Below, in pieces: positions 1-11,108 of a DNA stretch of 64,000 nt. Numbering within the stretch: position 1 is the stretch's first letter; each line of letters starts with the position of its first letter. The position numbers were made by a program, and so were the translations under genes. Source of the stretch: Spirosoma telluris (lineage in GTDB: Bacteria; Bacteroidota; Bacteroidia; Cytophagales; Spirosomataceae); contig QLII01000001.1 of assembly GCA_003259005.1 (NCBI GenBank), forward strand, positions 62,001 to 126,000. The letters are read 5' to 3'. The notes beneath the pieces are model-generated. The model saw only the letters and a program-made list of their open reading frames with translations, was not told the origin of the DNA and did no database searches.

Positions 1-709
1 CCCACAAAATGACCGGAGGGAGCAAAAAAAATGGGGGTTCTATATGAGGGGGACACGGTTATAGTCCCAGCATCATGGAACATTCATTTTCATTTCCAGA
101 CCCTTTTTTTCAGATGGGGGGGGTACTTTTTTTAAGTACTGGTACCTCTACCTCCCATATAGCAGGTACCGGTACTATAGCCGTAGCACCTTCTGACTTT
201 TTTATAAATCAATGAATAATACAGTATAGTGTTTATCAGATAGTTATGGTTGTCTTTGTATAATATAGCCAGTCTATATATCCTCATTATCAATACGTTA
301 CAGATAGGCGACTACAGTATACGGACAACTACCGGAAAATCTGGTAATTCTGATTATCAGTGGGTTAGACTAACCTAGCTACAGTATTGCATACTCTTTT
401 TATACGGGCAGGTTAATGATTAATAGGCCTATTTTAATACAGGTGAAAACCGGATCAAAAGTCAGTTCGGGATTTTTCCGAAGTGATACTTAGTAAAGGA
501 TTAAACTGCTTTTGCAATCATGTGAATCCCCTCACTTAACCCGCAAATCTTTTCCACTTGTCAACGATTTCAAATCGACACTGATAGTCAATGGTTTATG
601 GCAGTTTGTTAAGTGAATGGTTGTGGGGTAGACCCACCAATCTCTTTACTGCTGCCCTATTGTATCACATTGTTACAATAGCTATATTTACTTCATATAT
701 AGCGAGATA
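1..709. other. No gene recognised (AT-rich stretch)
   Basis: I see no convincing reading frame on either strand in the first 709 bases. The DNA is AT-rich, with long G and T runs near 110-135 and several GGTACC/GGTACT words near 140-180. It may be the upstream control region of the + strand genes starting at 710, but no promoter could be defined. Confidence 0.5.
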
Positions 710-1077
710 ATGGAACAGTTAGGCCAACGAAAGGGAGTGGGTTATGCGATTAGACACAAATCGAACCCCTATAAAAGTGCAGAACAGCGCTATTATGCGA
801 CGATCTACCAGCCCGACGAGTATACACTCAATGTAATGCTGGCACTGCCCCCAGAGCCTTACGGGTGCTTTCTATGCTGGCGGCTCGGCAAGACCCACTA
901 ACTGGTATTAGTTATTGCACCAAACTGGAAATGAAGAAAATCCTGTCCGGCAAGCGCTGCAATCTCTCCCATGCAATAGGCGATCTGATTACTGCCGGAC
1001 TGGTAGCTAAAGGAAAATCACTGAATACCTATTTCATTAACCCCAAAGCATTTCGTCCGATCTCCATCGACTTTTAG
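710..1077 (+). CDS. Small winged-helix-like protein (frame broken once)
   Basis: As written there are two overlapping frames, 710-901 and 865-1077. Adding one C to the five-C run at 848-852 joins them into one protein of about 122 residues. The repaired middle reads LPPRALRVLSMLAARQDP, followed by a helix-rich stretch and the ending TYFINPKAF, which resembles the DNA-binding C-terminus of RepL-type or MarR-like winged-helix proteins. It lies 17 bases before the large structural gene at 1095 on the same strand. A DNA-binding role is inferred from this resemblance only; a phage regulator or replication accessory protein would both fit. Confidence 0.5.
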
Positions 1078-1094
1078 CCGTATCGACCTTATCT

Positions 1095-4000
1095 ATGAAC
1101 AAATACTTTCACGAACAGGAGTTTGGTGGTGGGATGCGGCAGGATATTGAGGCCAGCAAACAACCAGACGGAACTTACCGCTACGCTCGAAACGGGCGGA
1201 TACTCTTTGTTCGTGACCAATCGTCAACCAGCGACGGGCATAGTTACGTGTTCAGCAACATTGTCGGCAATAAACTACTGCTCTCGCTTCCAACTGGCTC
1301 AACCATTCTGCACTTTGCCGAATCAAGGCAGGGCACAGTGGTCTTCTCCGTTCTTGGTAACAGTTCAGAGATTGGCCTTTGGGCGTTTGATACGGAACTG
1401 AACGGGATCATCACACCCGGCGAGTATACGACACTCTATACCGACAGCTACGATCCGCACCTGAAAAACAAGCCGTATGTTCTTAGAAAGTTTAATCAGC
1501 CCAATCAGGACCGGCTGGGCTGGCTAACTACGGATCGGTTTGACTCAGAAATTCGCTACGAGAACGAACGTATTGAGCGCATCTACTGGACGAACCGGCG
1601 TGGAACCAAGCACTGTCTGAACGTGCGGGCCAAACCTGCCGACTCCGAGCTTACGCCCCTGACGGGCTACTATCCGTCCTACTGGTCAGCCCATGCGTTT
1701 CGGGATCGGCCCGATGTGGTATTTCCCGTAATCAAACTACTGGGAGAGGTAAAGGAAAACTGCCGAGTGGCGCGTATCAGGTAGCGGTTCGTTACCGCTC
1801 TAAAGATGGTATCCGTTCGGCTTTCTCGCCCATCACACGCCGGGTATTCGTTACCAGTGAACCCCTGGAAGCGTATAACGCGGACGGAACGATTAATCAG
1901 GTACTAACATCAGCTTACCGCTCAAATCATCACAACCGGACGATGGGAGCGAGTGGTAAAGTGACGGGGAAAGTTTGCGATGGGAACTGAAAAACATCGA
2001 CGTTCGCTGGCATGAGGTTGAACTGGCTGTTCTGTACTACGAAACCGAAGGCTTGCCACTGTCCATTACTGGACTCAAGCCCGTTTCAACGGGTGGAGCG
2101 TACCTGGACCCAACGAGTATAACCCTTGAAATTTCCCAGCTTGACGGACAGGAACTAACGCTTTCTGATCTGACGCAGGTGTATGATCCGGTATTGAAGG
2201 TGGGCACCCTGGCAGCCAATCAGAATAGACTGTTTGAAGCAAACCTAACCCGGCTCAAACCCTTTGGCGTGGACTCATCGGCAGTTAGCTACAGTCCGGT
2301 TCTTAAATCCATGCTGGCCGATGTAACCCGCGAGCCAACCTTTACCGCTGTTGATAATCCTGTCTCTCACCGGAAAGACAATGACCCGCTAACGAATACC
2401 TACGTGGATTCTGGGATTATCACGCGAAAAACGTTTGGCTCCCAGCAGGAAACCTACTCGGTTACTGACGACTATTTCAATGATAAGGGACAGGTCTGGG
2501 AATGGCTGCACGGCTCTTACTTCCGGGGAGAGACTGCCGAGTATGCCTGCGTATTGTTTGACCGGCTGGGTCAGCCTATGTTTGCCTATCCGCTACCTGC
2601 ATTCACTTTCCCCGAGCAGTTCACTCCCGGCCCAGCCGGAGAGAAGGATTACTATACACTCACCAAGTTAAATACCGTGAGTGGACTCTACGAGCTGCGC
2701 ATGATGGGGGTTGCCGTGAGTGGCATTCGGATTCCCGAAGCTGATCTGTATGATGCAGACGGACGGCTGAATGTCAGCGGCTTTTCTATTGTCCGGCGCA
2801 AGCGACTTCCCCGCCTTCTGCATCAGGGGGTGGTATTTCCCGTCTGCCGTACCGAAGGACTCCGTCCCGAGGATGATTGTGCAGAGAATACGGGGCGAGC
2901 CTACAAGCCCTTTGCGTTGCCATATCTAAACTACTTTGGCGATGAGTTCATTCGACGGAACCGACATCTGTATCCATTGCCTACCCCTGCGGCACGGCTC
3001 ATGATAACATCTGGCGGACCACTCACAGCCAGCCCTATTATCTCAACTATCATTCGCCGGACGTACTCATTGAAGGGAGTTTTAAAGCCCCTCAGTCGGG
3101 GGATGTGTTAAAACATGTAGGCGTGGCGGGGCAAGCTTATACGCAGGCCGCGATTCCCCTACTGGCCCGAACATCGCCCTTCACGGCACACCATGATTAT
3201 ACCAAGAGTCTGAATACAACGACGGCCTTTTCACGCCTGACCAGTCTGATCACGCTGGGGCGACCGGCAATTGGATCAACGAGTCGGCTCTCGCTGGCTT
3301 TACTACTGAATGAGGGTTTTGGGGTGACTTATGAGAAGTTTGATAAAGATGATCTGAACCTCAAATTCGAGACAGGTACCCACCCCGAATGGATGGAAAT
3401 CCCAGGGGACATCATTATCTACGGCGATGGCCTATTACAGCGGAATAGTGTGCTGATGAAAACCACCGACTGGGAAGCGGTCGATGTAGCCGAGAGCATT
3501 GACCGACCTGCTTCCTTCCGGCTAGTCAATTACATTCAGGCAACGCCCGAACGGAGTGATGAGTATGAACCCTACTATAGCCTCGGTCATTTTCAGCCGA
3601 TAACCCAGGATATACTCAACGAGACGAATTTTGTCTATGACGAGGCTGGCTCACGCACTCATTTTGAATTTAATTCCGTGGAAGTCTGGGGTGGGGATGC
3701 GCATGTGGGCCTGTTTGACTTTACCCGGATTTATCCATTTCCCTCCGATCAATGCGAGAAGCACGACTACAGCCTGTCGCATATCCTCCCCATCGAGAGT
3801 AAATACAACCTGATGCTGCGGCCTGGAAGGACCTTTGCGCGCTCTGCCGTCCGGCCCGAAGAAACCTCCTGCGACAATACCGGTGAGCAGTTCCTGAACG
3901 GGATCATGCACCAGCAACCCGAAGACTGGAACTACAATAAAGTGCTGTTGGTGGACACCTCAGCGGTTAGTTACGGCGTTCAGCCCCGAGACTTTCTGCC

Positions 4001-5069
4001 CGTCATTGAGCAACCTTCGGGCTTTTGCTGGTCGCCCGTCAAGCAGTCAGGTCAACTCCTGGACAACTGGCGGATGCGACTTGCTGGTGATGCGGGTCAG
4101 GGTGACGGCTCAATGGGAGCGATTACTAAACTCATCAAGAGCGAAAGTCAGGGACTCTATGCCTGGCATTCGCATGGGGTGGAACTACTGCCATTGGAAC
4201 CCATGAATTTGCAGGCTACTGATACGGGAACAATCCTGACTTCATCAGGAGCCGTGTTTCACCAGGGCATTCCCATCAGTAGGAAATACGGTACGGTTCA
4301 TCCCGATTCGGTATGGAGTCACGCGGGTCAGATGGGAGCCTGGGATGCCCGGATGGGCGTACTGCTTCGCCACGATACAGGTGGACTGGATTTATTGTCT
4401 CAATCAGAGAATCTCACCGACCTGATTGAGACACTGACACTTCCTTTATCCGCCGGTAGTGATGTTACCATGAGTAACTGGACCTGTTTTACGGGCGTGG
4501 ACTCTGAAAATGGTGACGTGTGGATTACGCTGTGCAAGGTAACCGGGCAAGCGCACACGCTTGGCTACAGCACCAAACTACGGGTTTTCGTGGGTGAATA
4601 CGATGCCTATCCCGCTCTATACGGCAATCGAGGCAGGTTGCTGCTAAGTGTAAATCCAGCAAACCCCCACCAGCTTTGGGCGAATAATCGGGGGCAGTAT
4701 GGCCAGTTTTATGGTAGTTACTTCCCCACACTCCTGCGCTTTATTGTCAATGTGCAGCCTACCCAGAATAAGACGTTCACCAACGGGCACATCCTGGTCA
4801 ACGTGGGCGGCTGGCCACAAATTACTAAGGTAACCCACTGGACACCCAATGGCGGAGAAGCGCAGCGCCATATCTTAACGCCCCATACCGATGACCGTTT
4901 TAGTTATCACAGAGATTGTCTGCAATACCCGGCACACGAGTGGAACTGGGACGAAAGTAAGGAGCGACTACGGGGCCACTATCAAACGGTTGAGCTGGAG
5001 ATTGCCAATGATGAGAGTAATACACCGGCCCATATTATGAGCTACAAAACCATCTTTCGATCTGCCTAG
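1095..5069 (+). CDS. Very large phage structural (tail/stabilisation-like) protein, three frame breaks
   Basis: Three open segments (1095 to about 1745, about 1745-1970, 1975 to about 2985) plus a last one ending at 5069 join into one protein of about 1,325 residues if one base is added at each of three runs: GGG 1742-1744, GGGG 1966-1969 and CCCC 2984-2987. The repaired joins read KLLGRGKGKLPSGAYQVAV, VTGESLRWELKNIDVRW and PTPCGTAHDNIWRTTHSQP. The N-terminus has the pattern EFGGGMRQDI...PDGTYRYARNGR followed by SNIVGN, and later ENERIERIYW. This is the layout I know from the large 'stabilization' proteins of Bacteroidota phages, including crAss-like phages. It is probably a virion tail or portal-associated protein of element A. 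Family assignment is from memory of the pattern. Confidence 0.65.
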
Positions 5070-5210
5070 CCCAAAAGCATTCCGGCCAATTTCCCAGATC
5101 AGATTTTCAATTGGCTGAATAAAACGCCGAGTGTTGCCCTGCCAGTGTTAACCGGAGCTGGCGTAGTGGGTGGAGTAGCAGCGAACTCGTTACAACGCCC
5201 AAATAAGTAA
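5070..5210 (+). other. Short open frame directly after the amber stop of the large phage gene
   Basis: Immediately after the TAG at 5067-5069 the same frame stays open for 46 codons to a TAA at 5208-5210. The peptide begins PKSIPANFPDQIFNWLN and ends with a Gly/Ala/Val-rich stretch (LTGAGVVGGVAANS) that could cross a membrane. It has no ATG of its own. It could be a C-terminal extension made by stop-codon readthrough, a separate small gene whose start is hidden by a base-call error (one extra C in the CCC at 5070-5072 links it to another upstream frame), or chance. Confidence 0.3.
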
Positions 5211-5329
5211 AGCTGAATGTAATGACTCCACTACCATTATTTTGACTCCTTCCTATTCCTTAGGTGGTAATATTGGAGACCATTCAAAGGCATAGTCTAC
5301 CCGTCTATCTTTCTCCACATCTATTCTGT

Positions 5330-5965
5330 CTATCTTTCCCCCTTTTCTGGATTTACTTTCTCCTCATACAATTCAATAATAAAGCATATCCATTTACCTT
5401 CGACTTTATTGACAATGAAGTCGAAGCCATGAGTAGAAGAGGTTCCGGGTGCATATTTTTGTATAAATGGCGGGTCAAATTTACCATCAACAAAGTCGAG
5501 TTTTGTATAAACCTTTCTACAAATTATCGAATCAGGGTACTTAATTATATCATCTATTTCAATACTTCTTGAGTGTGTATGGGTTTTTATTTTTGATCCC
5601 CAAAAAATAAAAACCCGAAGTCTAACCTTTTCTATTTCTATTACTTCATACCCTATATTCTCAAATTTAACCTTGAATTGAGCTCCGCATTCAGTTGATT
5701 CTCTACCATCGGATATTTTGAATATATTAAGCGAGGATTCAGTTTTGTTTCTACTTCCTAGGCTTGCATTTTGAGTTAATATAAACGTACCGAAAACCCA
5801 TATTCCGCTCACTAATATAGCGGTTACCTCAAATGAGTTTTTTGTAATCTCTGTTCTTTCCTTGTAAAACGTAATTTTTCGTCTTGGTAGTTTTATAGTA
5901 TATAGCAAAACATTACCTACAAAAAAACTAATAGGATTATTATTATTATTATATATAGCATGCAC
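5330..5965 (-). CDS. Hypothetical membrane-anchored protein
   Basis: A 211-residue AT-rich frame. The N-terminal third has two hydrophobic stretches (around residues 10-25 and 48-65), and the rest is a soluble, beta-rich-looking domain ending in a charged tail. I do not recognise the family. It is convergent with the large phage gene ending at 5069 and downstream of the replication genes of element A. The low G+C compared with its neighbours suggests cargo acquired separately. The true start could be an internal methionine, because the first residues after Met are a low-complexity Asn run. Confidence 0.55.
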   Translation of the reverse strand: MHAIYNNNNNPISFFVGNVLLYTIKLPRRKITFYKERTEITKNSFEVTAILVSGIWVFGTFILTQNASLGSRNKTESSLNIFKISDGRESTECGAQFKVKFENIGYEVIEIEKVRLRVFIFWGSKIKTHTHSRSIEIDDIIKYPDSIICRKVYTKLDFVDGKFDPPFIQKYAPGTSSTHGFDFIVNKVEGKWICFIIELYEEKVNPEKGER

Positions 5966-6118
5966 TAAATCGCCTTTAAGTTGAAAGTATTATATCTGTT
6001 TTTTTTAGACCGAAAAAATATTATCATCCTTAAGGGAGAGCATCACTTTTCCCTCACAAATCAGGGTAAAATATATAAAGTAAAAAACGGGAAAATTCAC
6101 CTATTTAATACCCTTTTT

Positions 6119-7398
6119 TTATTGTAGTGAAGCAAGACCTAACTGATTGAAGGGTGGATTTTGGCGCTGCCACTCGAAATAAGACGCTGACGATGTATGC
6201 ACCTTGATTGTTGGTTTAGCATGGGGACGACACGGTTCGTCCCATTCGATGGGATAGCTAGTGCATGCTTCAACTGTCAATAGTTCGATCTGTGACTCAT
6301 CATTTCCAAGATTATAGTCTGGGTTAATTGCTTGACTTTCAATATGTTGAATTTTAGCGATGCTAGTTTCGGCATTAGTTGGTTTGAAAGTCCTGCTTTC
6401 CTGTCCCATTTGTCCCGTGTCCCACGAATGGGACGTAGGGTATTTAAAAGATGATTCTGATTGATCCTTGTCAATAGGATATTGTTTCCCATCTCTAATG
6501 GCATCGCGTATAGTACGGCAAGCGGCACGAAAGTCAGTCACATTCGCTTTACGACTAATGGCATCTTCCAAGGCAGCAACGGCCCCTGATTCATTCAGTA
6601 TGCCACTTGCAATGTATCCCCAGCGGTATAGGCAGCTCTGTTTAGATGAGCATGTTTATGTCCATCAGGAGCATCTTCGATCACGCGAATACAGCGCCGA
6701 AGAGCTATATCGGAAAAATCATCCGACTTGTTGTTGTAGACGAATTTATCTCTCCTGACAGGAATCAGTGGCGGTGGAGTATAGAGCCCACCAAAAGGAG
6801 TTGCTTCGTGGTTAAAGTAGCCGTCTGAGTCGTATGAATAGCCCCGCAGCCTGGATACGTCGGGAGTGTCATCAATCCGAACACCATACTTCTTTTGAAA
6901 AATCTCCCGCAAGGCCCGAAATTGACTGCCGTGTTGCTTTGGGTGGACAATCGGTATCAACACAAAATAGCCTGTTCCAGAAACTGACTGACCGCAATAG
7001 GCAACATTCTTAATTCGGCATAACTGCTCTTTGAGTTGGCTATAATTAGAAATGGACTCATTCCCCTTAAGGTCAATATCCAGACAAATCAAACCGCTGT
7101 GGCGAATCAGGGCAGATTCTTCCCGGCGCGAGAATAGTCCACTGGGTGAAATGGCTGGTAGAGTGGCCTTGATTCGGTCTCGCTGTTTTTTGTCTTCTAT
7201 AGCTCTAACCGATTCAACCTGTTTGCGATATTTCTCAGAGGTGAGCCAGGTTAATAAGTTAACTGTTCGGGGGTTATCAGGAGTCCTATAGTTGGCAAAG
7301 CAACTGACCTCAACGGACAAAATGGATTTTAAAGATGCGTCTGTCCCATCAGTGGGACACGGGACAGTGGGACAGGGATTGGCTATCAGTGAGTCCAT
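6119..7398 (-). CDS. VirE_N / BT4734-type protein (frame broken once)
   Basis: The frame from 7398 runs to 6595 and its continuation is at 6571-6119. Adding one base to the run at 6618-6621 joins them through AAYTAGGYIASGILNESGAV, giving about 426 residues. The N-terminal half has SVEVSCFANYRTPDNPRTVN, ATLPAISPSGLFSRR and HSGLICLDIDLKG, the signature of the VirE N-terminal domain (BT4734/BF3469 family) found beside primase/helicase genes on Bacteroidota mobile elements. The start overlaps the end of the DUF3987 gene by 13 bases, so the two are translationally coupled. Likely part of the replication module of element A. Confidence 0.75.
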
Positions 7399-9118
7399 CG
7401 GTATACAGTTGATTTTTTGCTCTCATCTCCAAATACTATCGTTGATATCTCCCGGCAACTTTTTCCCTGCGCAAATAACTCTCGACATTTAGTTTTCTGG
7501 GCTTCTCTTTTTGGATCACTACCGACTGGCTCCGCATCGGCAGTAGGAGCTGGTTTGGGCAGTCTGTTGTAAATTCGTACGGCATGTGTTTTTAAGGTCT
7601 CCACGATACGTATGGCATTTTCAAAATCTTCATCGTTGCATAGAAGTGGTCCTTTAATCGCATTTTTATCGAATGCCCGAAGAACTGTAAAAACCATGGC
7701 AACGCGAAAACAGATAGTCCCCAAGCGGTTAACTGTTCCGTCCAAATCATTCGCGACGTATTCCCGCAACTCAGTTTTCCAGGCCTGGAATAACTTCACA
7801 AATGCAGCCTGTTGATGATCAGTCAAATCAAAATACAATGGCTCTGTTAACGCATGAAGATGTCCATACATTTTTTTGAAACCTTGACCCAACTCGCCAA
7901 AATAAGCCGCATAGTCGCGTTTACGCTTATCGAAAACGTTACGAAACTCGGAGCTGCTTTTCATTTCGTAAAATAGGAATCGGCTAAATAGGCCATTCTC
8001 GGCGGTTGGCATTAAAGATTTTAGCTGATCAAAGGTGGATGACAGTACTAACGACAGATACGGTCTGGATACCTCGACATACTCTCCACCATTAGCACGC
8101 CGGAAAAAAGTACATCTTTCATGATGGAAGGCATTTCGTAACAAATCAGTGAAGCCCGCATAGTCCTGCTTTACGGCATCGGCTAAGGTGTCACCTTCCG
8201 TTTCGAACATGATACCCCGTTCTGAGTTTTCCGTTAGGTTTTGATAGAGTCCAGTTTTTGAGTTATTCGCTGGAATAAAAAGCATTAACTGGGGTGGAGT
8301 GGTAGGCGGTATTGGTGGAGTTCGTTCCGCCGATTTTTCCTTCTGATAAACTTTTTTGTCCATCTCATACCGTTCTTGATCCCGCCTGAAGTCTTCAAGG
8401 GTCTGATTGTATTCGTCTCGAAGAGATTGGTGGATGCTATCACCAAGCAGGCGGGCATACTCAAGCCCCCCTTTCCTGTACCATATGGGGCTAGTACATA
8501 GGCATATAGGTTGCTACCGACGTATTTTCCATCATAATGCCCTAAAATATTAGGCATTAAACCACTGAGCACTCCAAGTGCTCCGACTAAAAATACTTCC
8601 CGTTCAGAATCAGTCGTAAGCTGTTTACATGCATTTGATAAACAACCTGGTAAGGCCTCATACATCTGACTAGAGAAGCTGGATTTGTCCCATTGTCCCG
8701 TGTCCCATTGATGGGACGAATCACTTTCTGTTTTATCGTTTGGCTTTTCCTTCGGCTCCTCTACCTGTTGCCATTCTTCATTTAAGTCAGTTTCTGGCTC
8801 AATATGGATGATACGTTCCTCACCGTTTGAAGATTTAACGGTAGCTGGTTGATCTGGACTTGCGCTATATTTAACTTCACTATCGGCCAGACTTTTAGAT
8901 AACAGATATTCCGCTACAGCCTCATCTTTTGTTCTGGGACTCCCCTTTCCTTTATCTCGAGTCTTTGCGACAGCTTCACTTCTAAACTTGAACCAAGGCT
9001 TCTTCCAGGTGGGTGTCTCAAGCAAAATCCATACAGAACCATCTTTAGCGGTAAATTTTTTTGGCATATCTCCTCCCGCTACACCTTGCGTAGGAGCCTG
9101 ATTTTGACTAATTTGCAT
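7386..9118 (-). CDS. DUF3987 family protein, P-loop containing (frame broken once)
   Basis: The frame from 9118 breaks at the six-C run 8466-8471. One added base joins it to the 8363-7386 frame through GTGKGGLEYARLLGDS, a Walker-A-like turn, giving about 577 residues. The middle section (PYLSLVLSSTFDQLKSLMP, GLFSRFLFYEMKS) is typical of DUF3987 proteins, which on Bacteroidota phages and integrative elements accompany VirE_N proteins and act as primase/helicase-like replication factors. The C-terminus has a helix-turn-helix-like stretch (GKSCREISTIVFG). The start could instead be Met18 (MPKKFTAKDG). First large gene of a leftward operon with the VirE_N gene. Confidence 0.75.
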
Positions 9119-9177
9119 AAGTCTTTGAAAGTTTTAGAGGTAATGATCGTGGTGGGTCATTGCCTCTTTTTATTGGG

Positions 9178-9498
9178 TTAGATCAGTGGCGCGAGAGTTA
9201 AAAGCCAGTTTTTGAGCAGGCCTAAGTCATTTACAACGTGAGTTGGAACTCCTTTTTCTTCAGGCACTTCAACCACTTTTCCCACGATTGGAGGAATGAT
9301 GATTCGGAAGTTTTTTTTGTGGATTTCGCACCTCAACAGAAAACCATACTCCGGGGTCAAGACCTGCCATACAGTTCCATTCACTCCCCAAACAGCACGG
9401 GCGCAGTCGGTCACTAGAATAGGAGATTTTGGGCGAGAAGTCGCATTTTCCGGCTCGCAGAATAAGCCTAGGCGTAATCGCGGCTTAGGATTGCTCAT
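9178..9498 (-). CDS. Hypothetical protein
   Basis: A 106-residue protein with no family I recognise. Its ATG overlaps the stop of the upstream helix-turn-helix gene in an ATGA arrangement, so it is translated in the same unit as the excisionase-like protein and the DUF3987 protein. Probably an early or replication-linked gene of element A; function unknown. Confidence 0.55.
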   Translation of the reverse strand: MSNPKPRLRLGLFCEPENATSRPKSPILVTDCARAVWGVNGTVWQVLTPEYGFLLRCEIHKKNFRIIIPPIVGKVVEVPEEKGVPTHVVNDLGLLKNWLLTLAPLI

Positions 9499-9884
9499 GC
9501 CGATACCCCTTTTTGCGAACGCTTGCGAAGGTGCGCACTTACCTGTACATCAGCAGCGCGTTCAATTTCTGCAATATCCACCGTCTGGCGTGTTTGACTG
9601 CGTAGCCAATTGAGTATAATGGCTTTTTCGTAAAGAACTCGCTTTCCAAGCTTGATAACGCCTGGTATTTCTCCCGACGCTGATTTTATTCGCAACGTTG
9701 ATTCTGGCACACCTGAGCAGGTAGTCGCCAGCCATTTGAAATCGCCGTAGGGGTCGGCATTAGGTAAAGGTGATGGTGCGGATTTATGTTTGAGGTCAAG
9801 TAGCAAATCCTCAATATTGCTTAACCGCCTTGCAATTGTTTCAAATGGATTTTCCATTGCATCAGTGTTTGTTTGACTGTGCAA
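9495..9884 (-). CDS. Excisionase-type helix-turn-helix protein
   Basis: A 129-residue protein with a leucine-rich coil near the N-terminus (RRLSNIEDLLLDL) followed by a MerR/excisionase-like DNA-binding core: WLATTCSGVPESTLRIKSASGEIPGV, then IKLGKRVLYEKAIILNWL. This order is typical of helix-turn-helix proteins beside Bacteroidota integrases. The start may be Met10 (MENPFETI) at 9857. It sits two genes from integrase A and may be a recombination directionality factor or regulator. Confidence 0.65.
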   Translation of the reverse strand: MHSQTNTDAMENPFETIARRLSNIEDLLLDLKHKSAPSPLPNADPYGDFKWLATTCSGVPESTLRIKSASGEIPGVIKLGKRVLYEKAIILNWLRSQTRQTVDIAEIERAADVQVSAHLRKRSQKGVSA

Positions 9885-9923
9885 TGATAGGGGGCAAAAT
9901 AGGTGGTAAGGGGCAGGTAAGGG

Positions 9924-11054
9924 TTACGTAAGGGGGTTACGAGTTTCAGCAATACTTAATTCATCTTTAGCCAATTCTAAAGCTTCAGGATAATCATTTA
10001 GCAACTGAATCGCGTTTTTCAAAGCTTGTCTGTTTTCGATAGATAATCTGTCATTTCTGCTTTTACAGAAACGATTATAAAACTGCTGAAATGGCTTCCA
10101 GGATAAGCCATAGAAGTCGGTAGCTTCCTTGTAGGACTTTTCCATCTTTCCAGCCACAAAAGGCGGCAAGCATTTTTTTTCGTGGCAATAGTAATAGAAT
10201 AGAGCTAGAGAAGCCTGTGTAACTTCTTTACTTACAGTGCTTTTCGCTGATTCTAGTAAAGTGTCTCTTGGGAGCATTTTTTCCTCTGCTACAGCCTCTG
10301 TTAGGTAGGATATAACAGCTTCGCCAACTTCAATTTCACCACTCAATATTGATAAGTAGTCGTCTTTACTTATTCCATAATCAAATGAATCAATTGGCAA
10401 ACCATAATGCGTTACTTTAACCTTCTTTGATTTGTAGAAAGATGTCAGTGTTTTAGCACGTTGCAGATTAACATCATAGGGCGGCCTTTCCCATAATGCC
10501 CAGCTTATAGCTATAAGTTTTCTTCCGAGTGCCCTTATATATAACTCTATATCTGCAAAAACATGCTGTATAATGTCTTCTGATGTGGGTAATTTCTTAT
10601 ATGCTACAATTTGGCAAGTCACTGAAAATCTTTCACTCAGAAGACGGATTAAAAAGTCTCCCCCCATCAGTTGGTTTATAAAATTGTAGCCAGGAGCTTT
10701 ATCTAAAATCTCATAGAAGACAAAGAATTGCTCAACTAACCAATTCCAGTCTAAGGGAGATTTTTCAGGGAAGTAGAATACATTTTCAACTTTGTTTTCA
10801 CCGTTATATGACCATATTGGAAGTAAACCAATACGGTACATCCATAATGCACGATACAATTCATTTGTAATTTTACTAGCCTTAAAGGAGCCATCTGGGC
10901 GTGTTAATCTGGTAAAAAAGAATAATTCCGACTCCTGTCGAACTCTTTTTAGTGTTTCTATCTGATAGATAGTAGGTTTCTCGAACTGTGCCATTACGCA
11001 TTTTTCCGCCCGCTCAAATGGCGACGCTAGTAGGGATCGCAATAGGTCTGCCAT
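9924..11054 (-). CDS. Hypothetical protein next to integrase A
   Basis: A 376-residue soluble protein without signal peptide or clear membrane segment, rich in aromatic residues in its first half. The last 80 residues are helical and lysine-rich (KMEKSYKEATDFYG, NRQALKNAIQLLNDY). Proteins of this sort commonly lie next to tyrosine recombinases on Bacteroidota mobile elements, but I cannot name a family or activity. It lies 54 bases downstream of the integrase on the same strand. Confidence 0.5.
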   Translation of the reverse strand: MADLLRSLLASPFERAEKCVMAQFEKPTIYQIETLKRVRQESELFFFTRLTRPDGSFKASKITNELYRALWMYRIGLLPIWSYNGENKVENVFYFPEKSPLDWNWLVEQFFVFYEILDKAPGYNFINQLMGGDFLIRLLSERFSVTCQIVAYKKLPTSEDIIQHVFADIELYIRALGRKLIAISWALWERPPYDVNLQRAKTLTSFYKSKKVKVTHYGLPIDSFDYGISKDDYLSILSGEIEVGEAVISYLTEAVAEEKMLPRDTLLESAKSTVSKEVTQASLALFYYYCHEKKCLPPFVAGKMEKSYKEATDFYGLSWKPFQQFYNRFCKSRNDRLSIENRQALKNAIQLLNDYPEALELAKDELSIAETRNPLT

Positions 11055-11108
11055 ATTATTTTCGAATGTGTTTACATACTTAACCTCTTTGTTGATCTGC
11101 TAGTAGGA

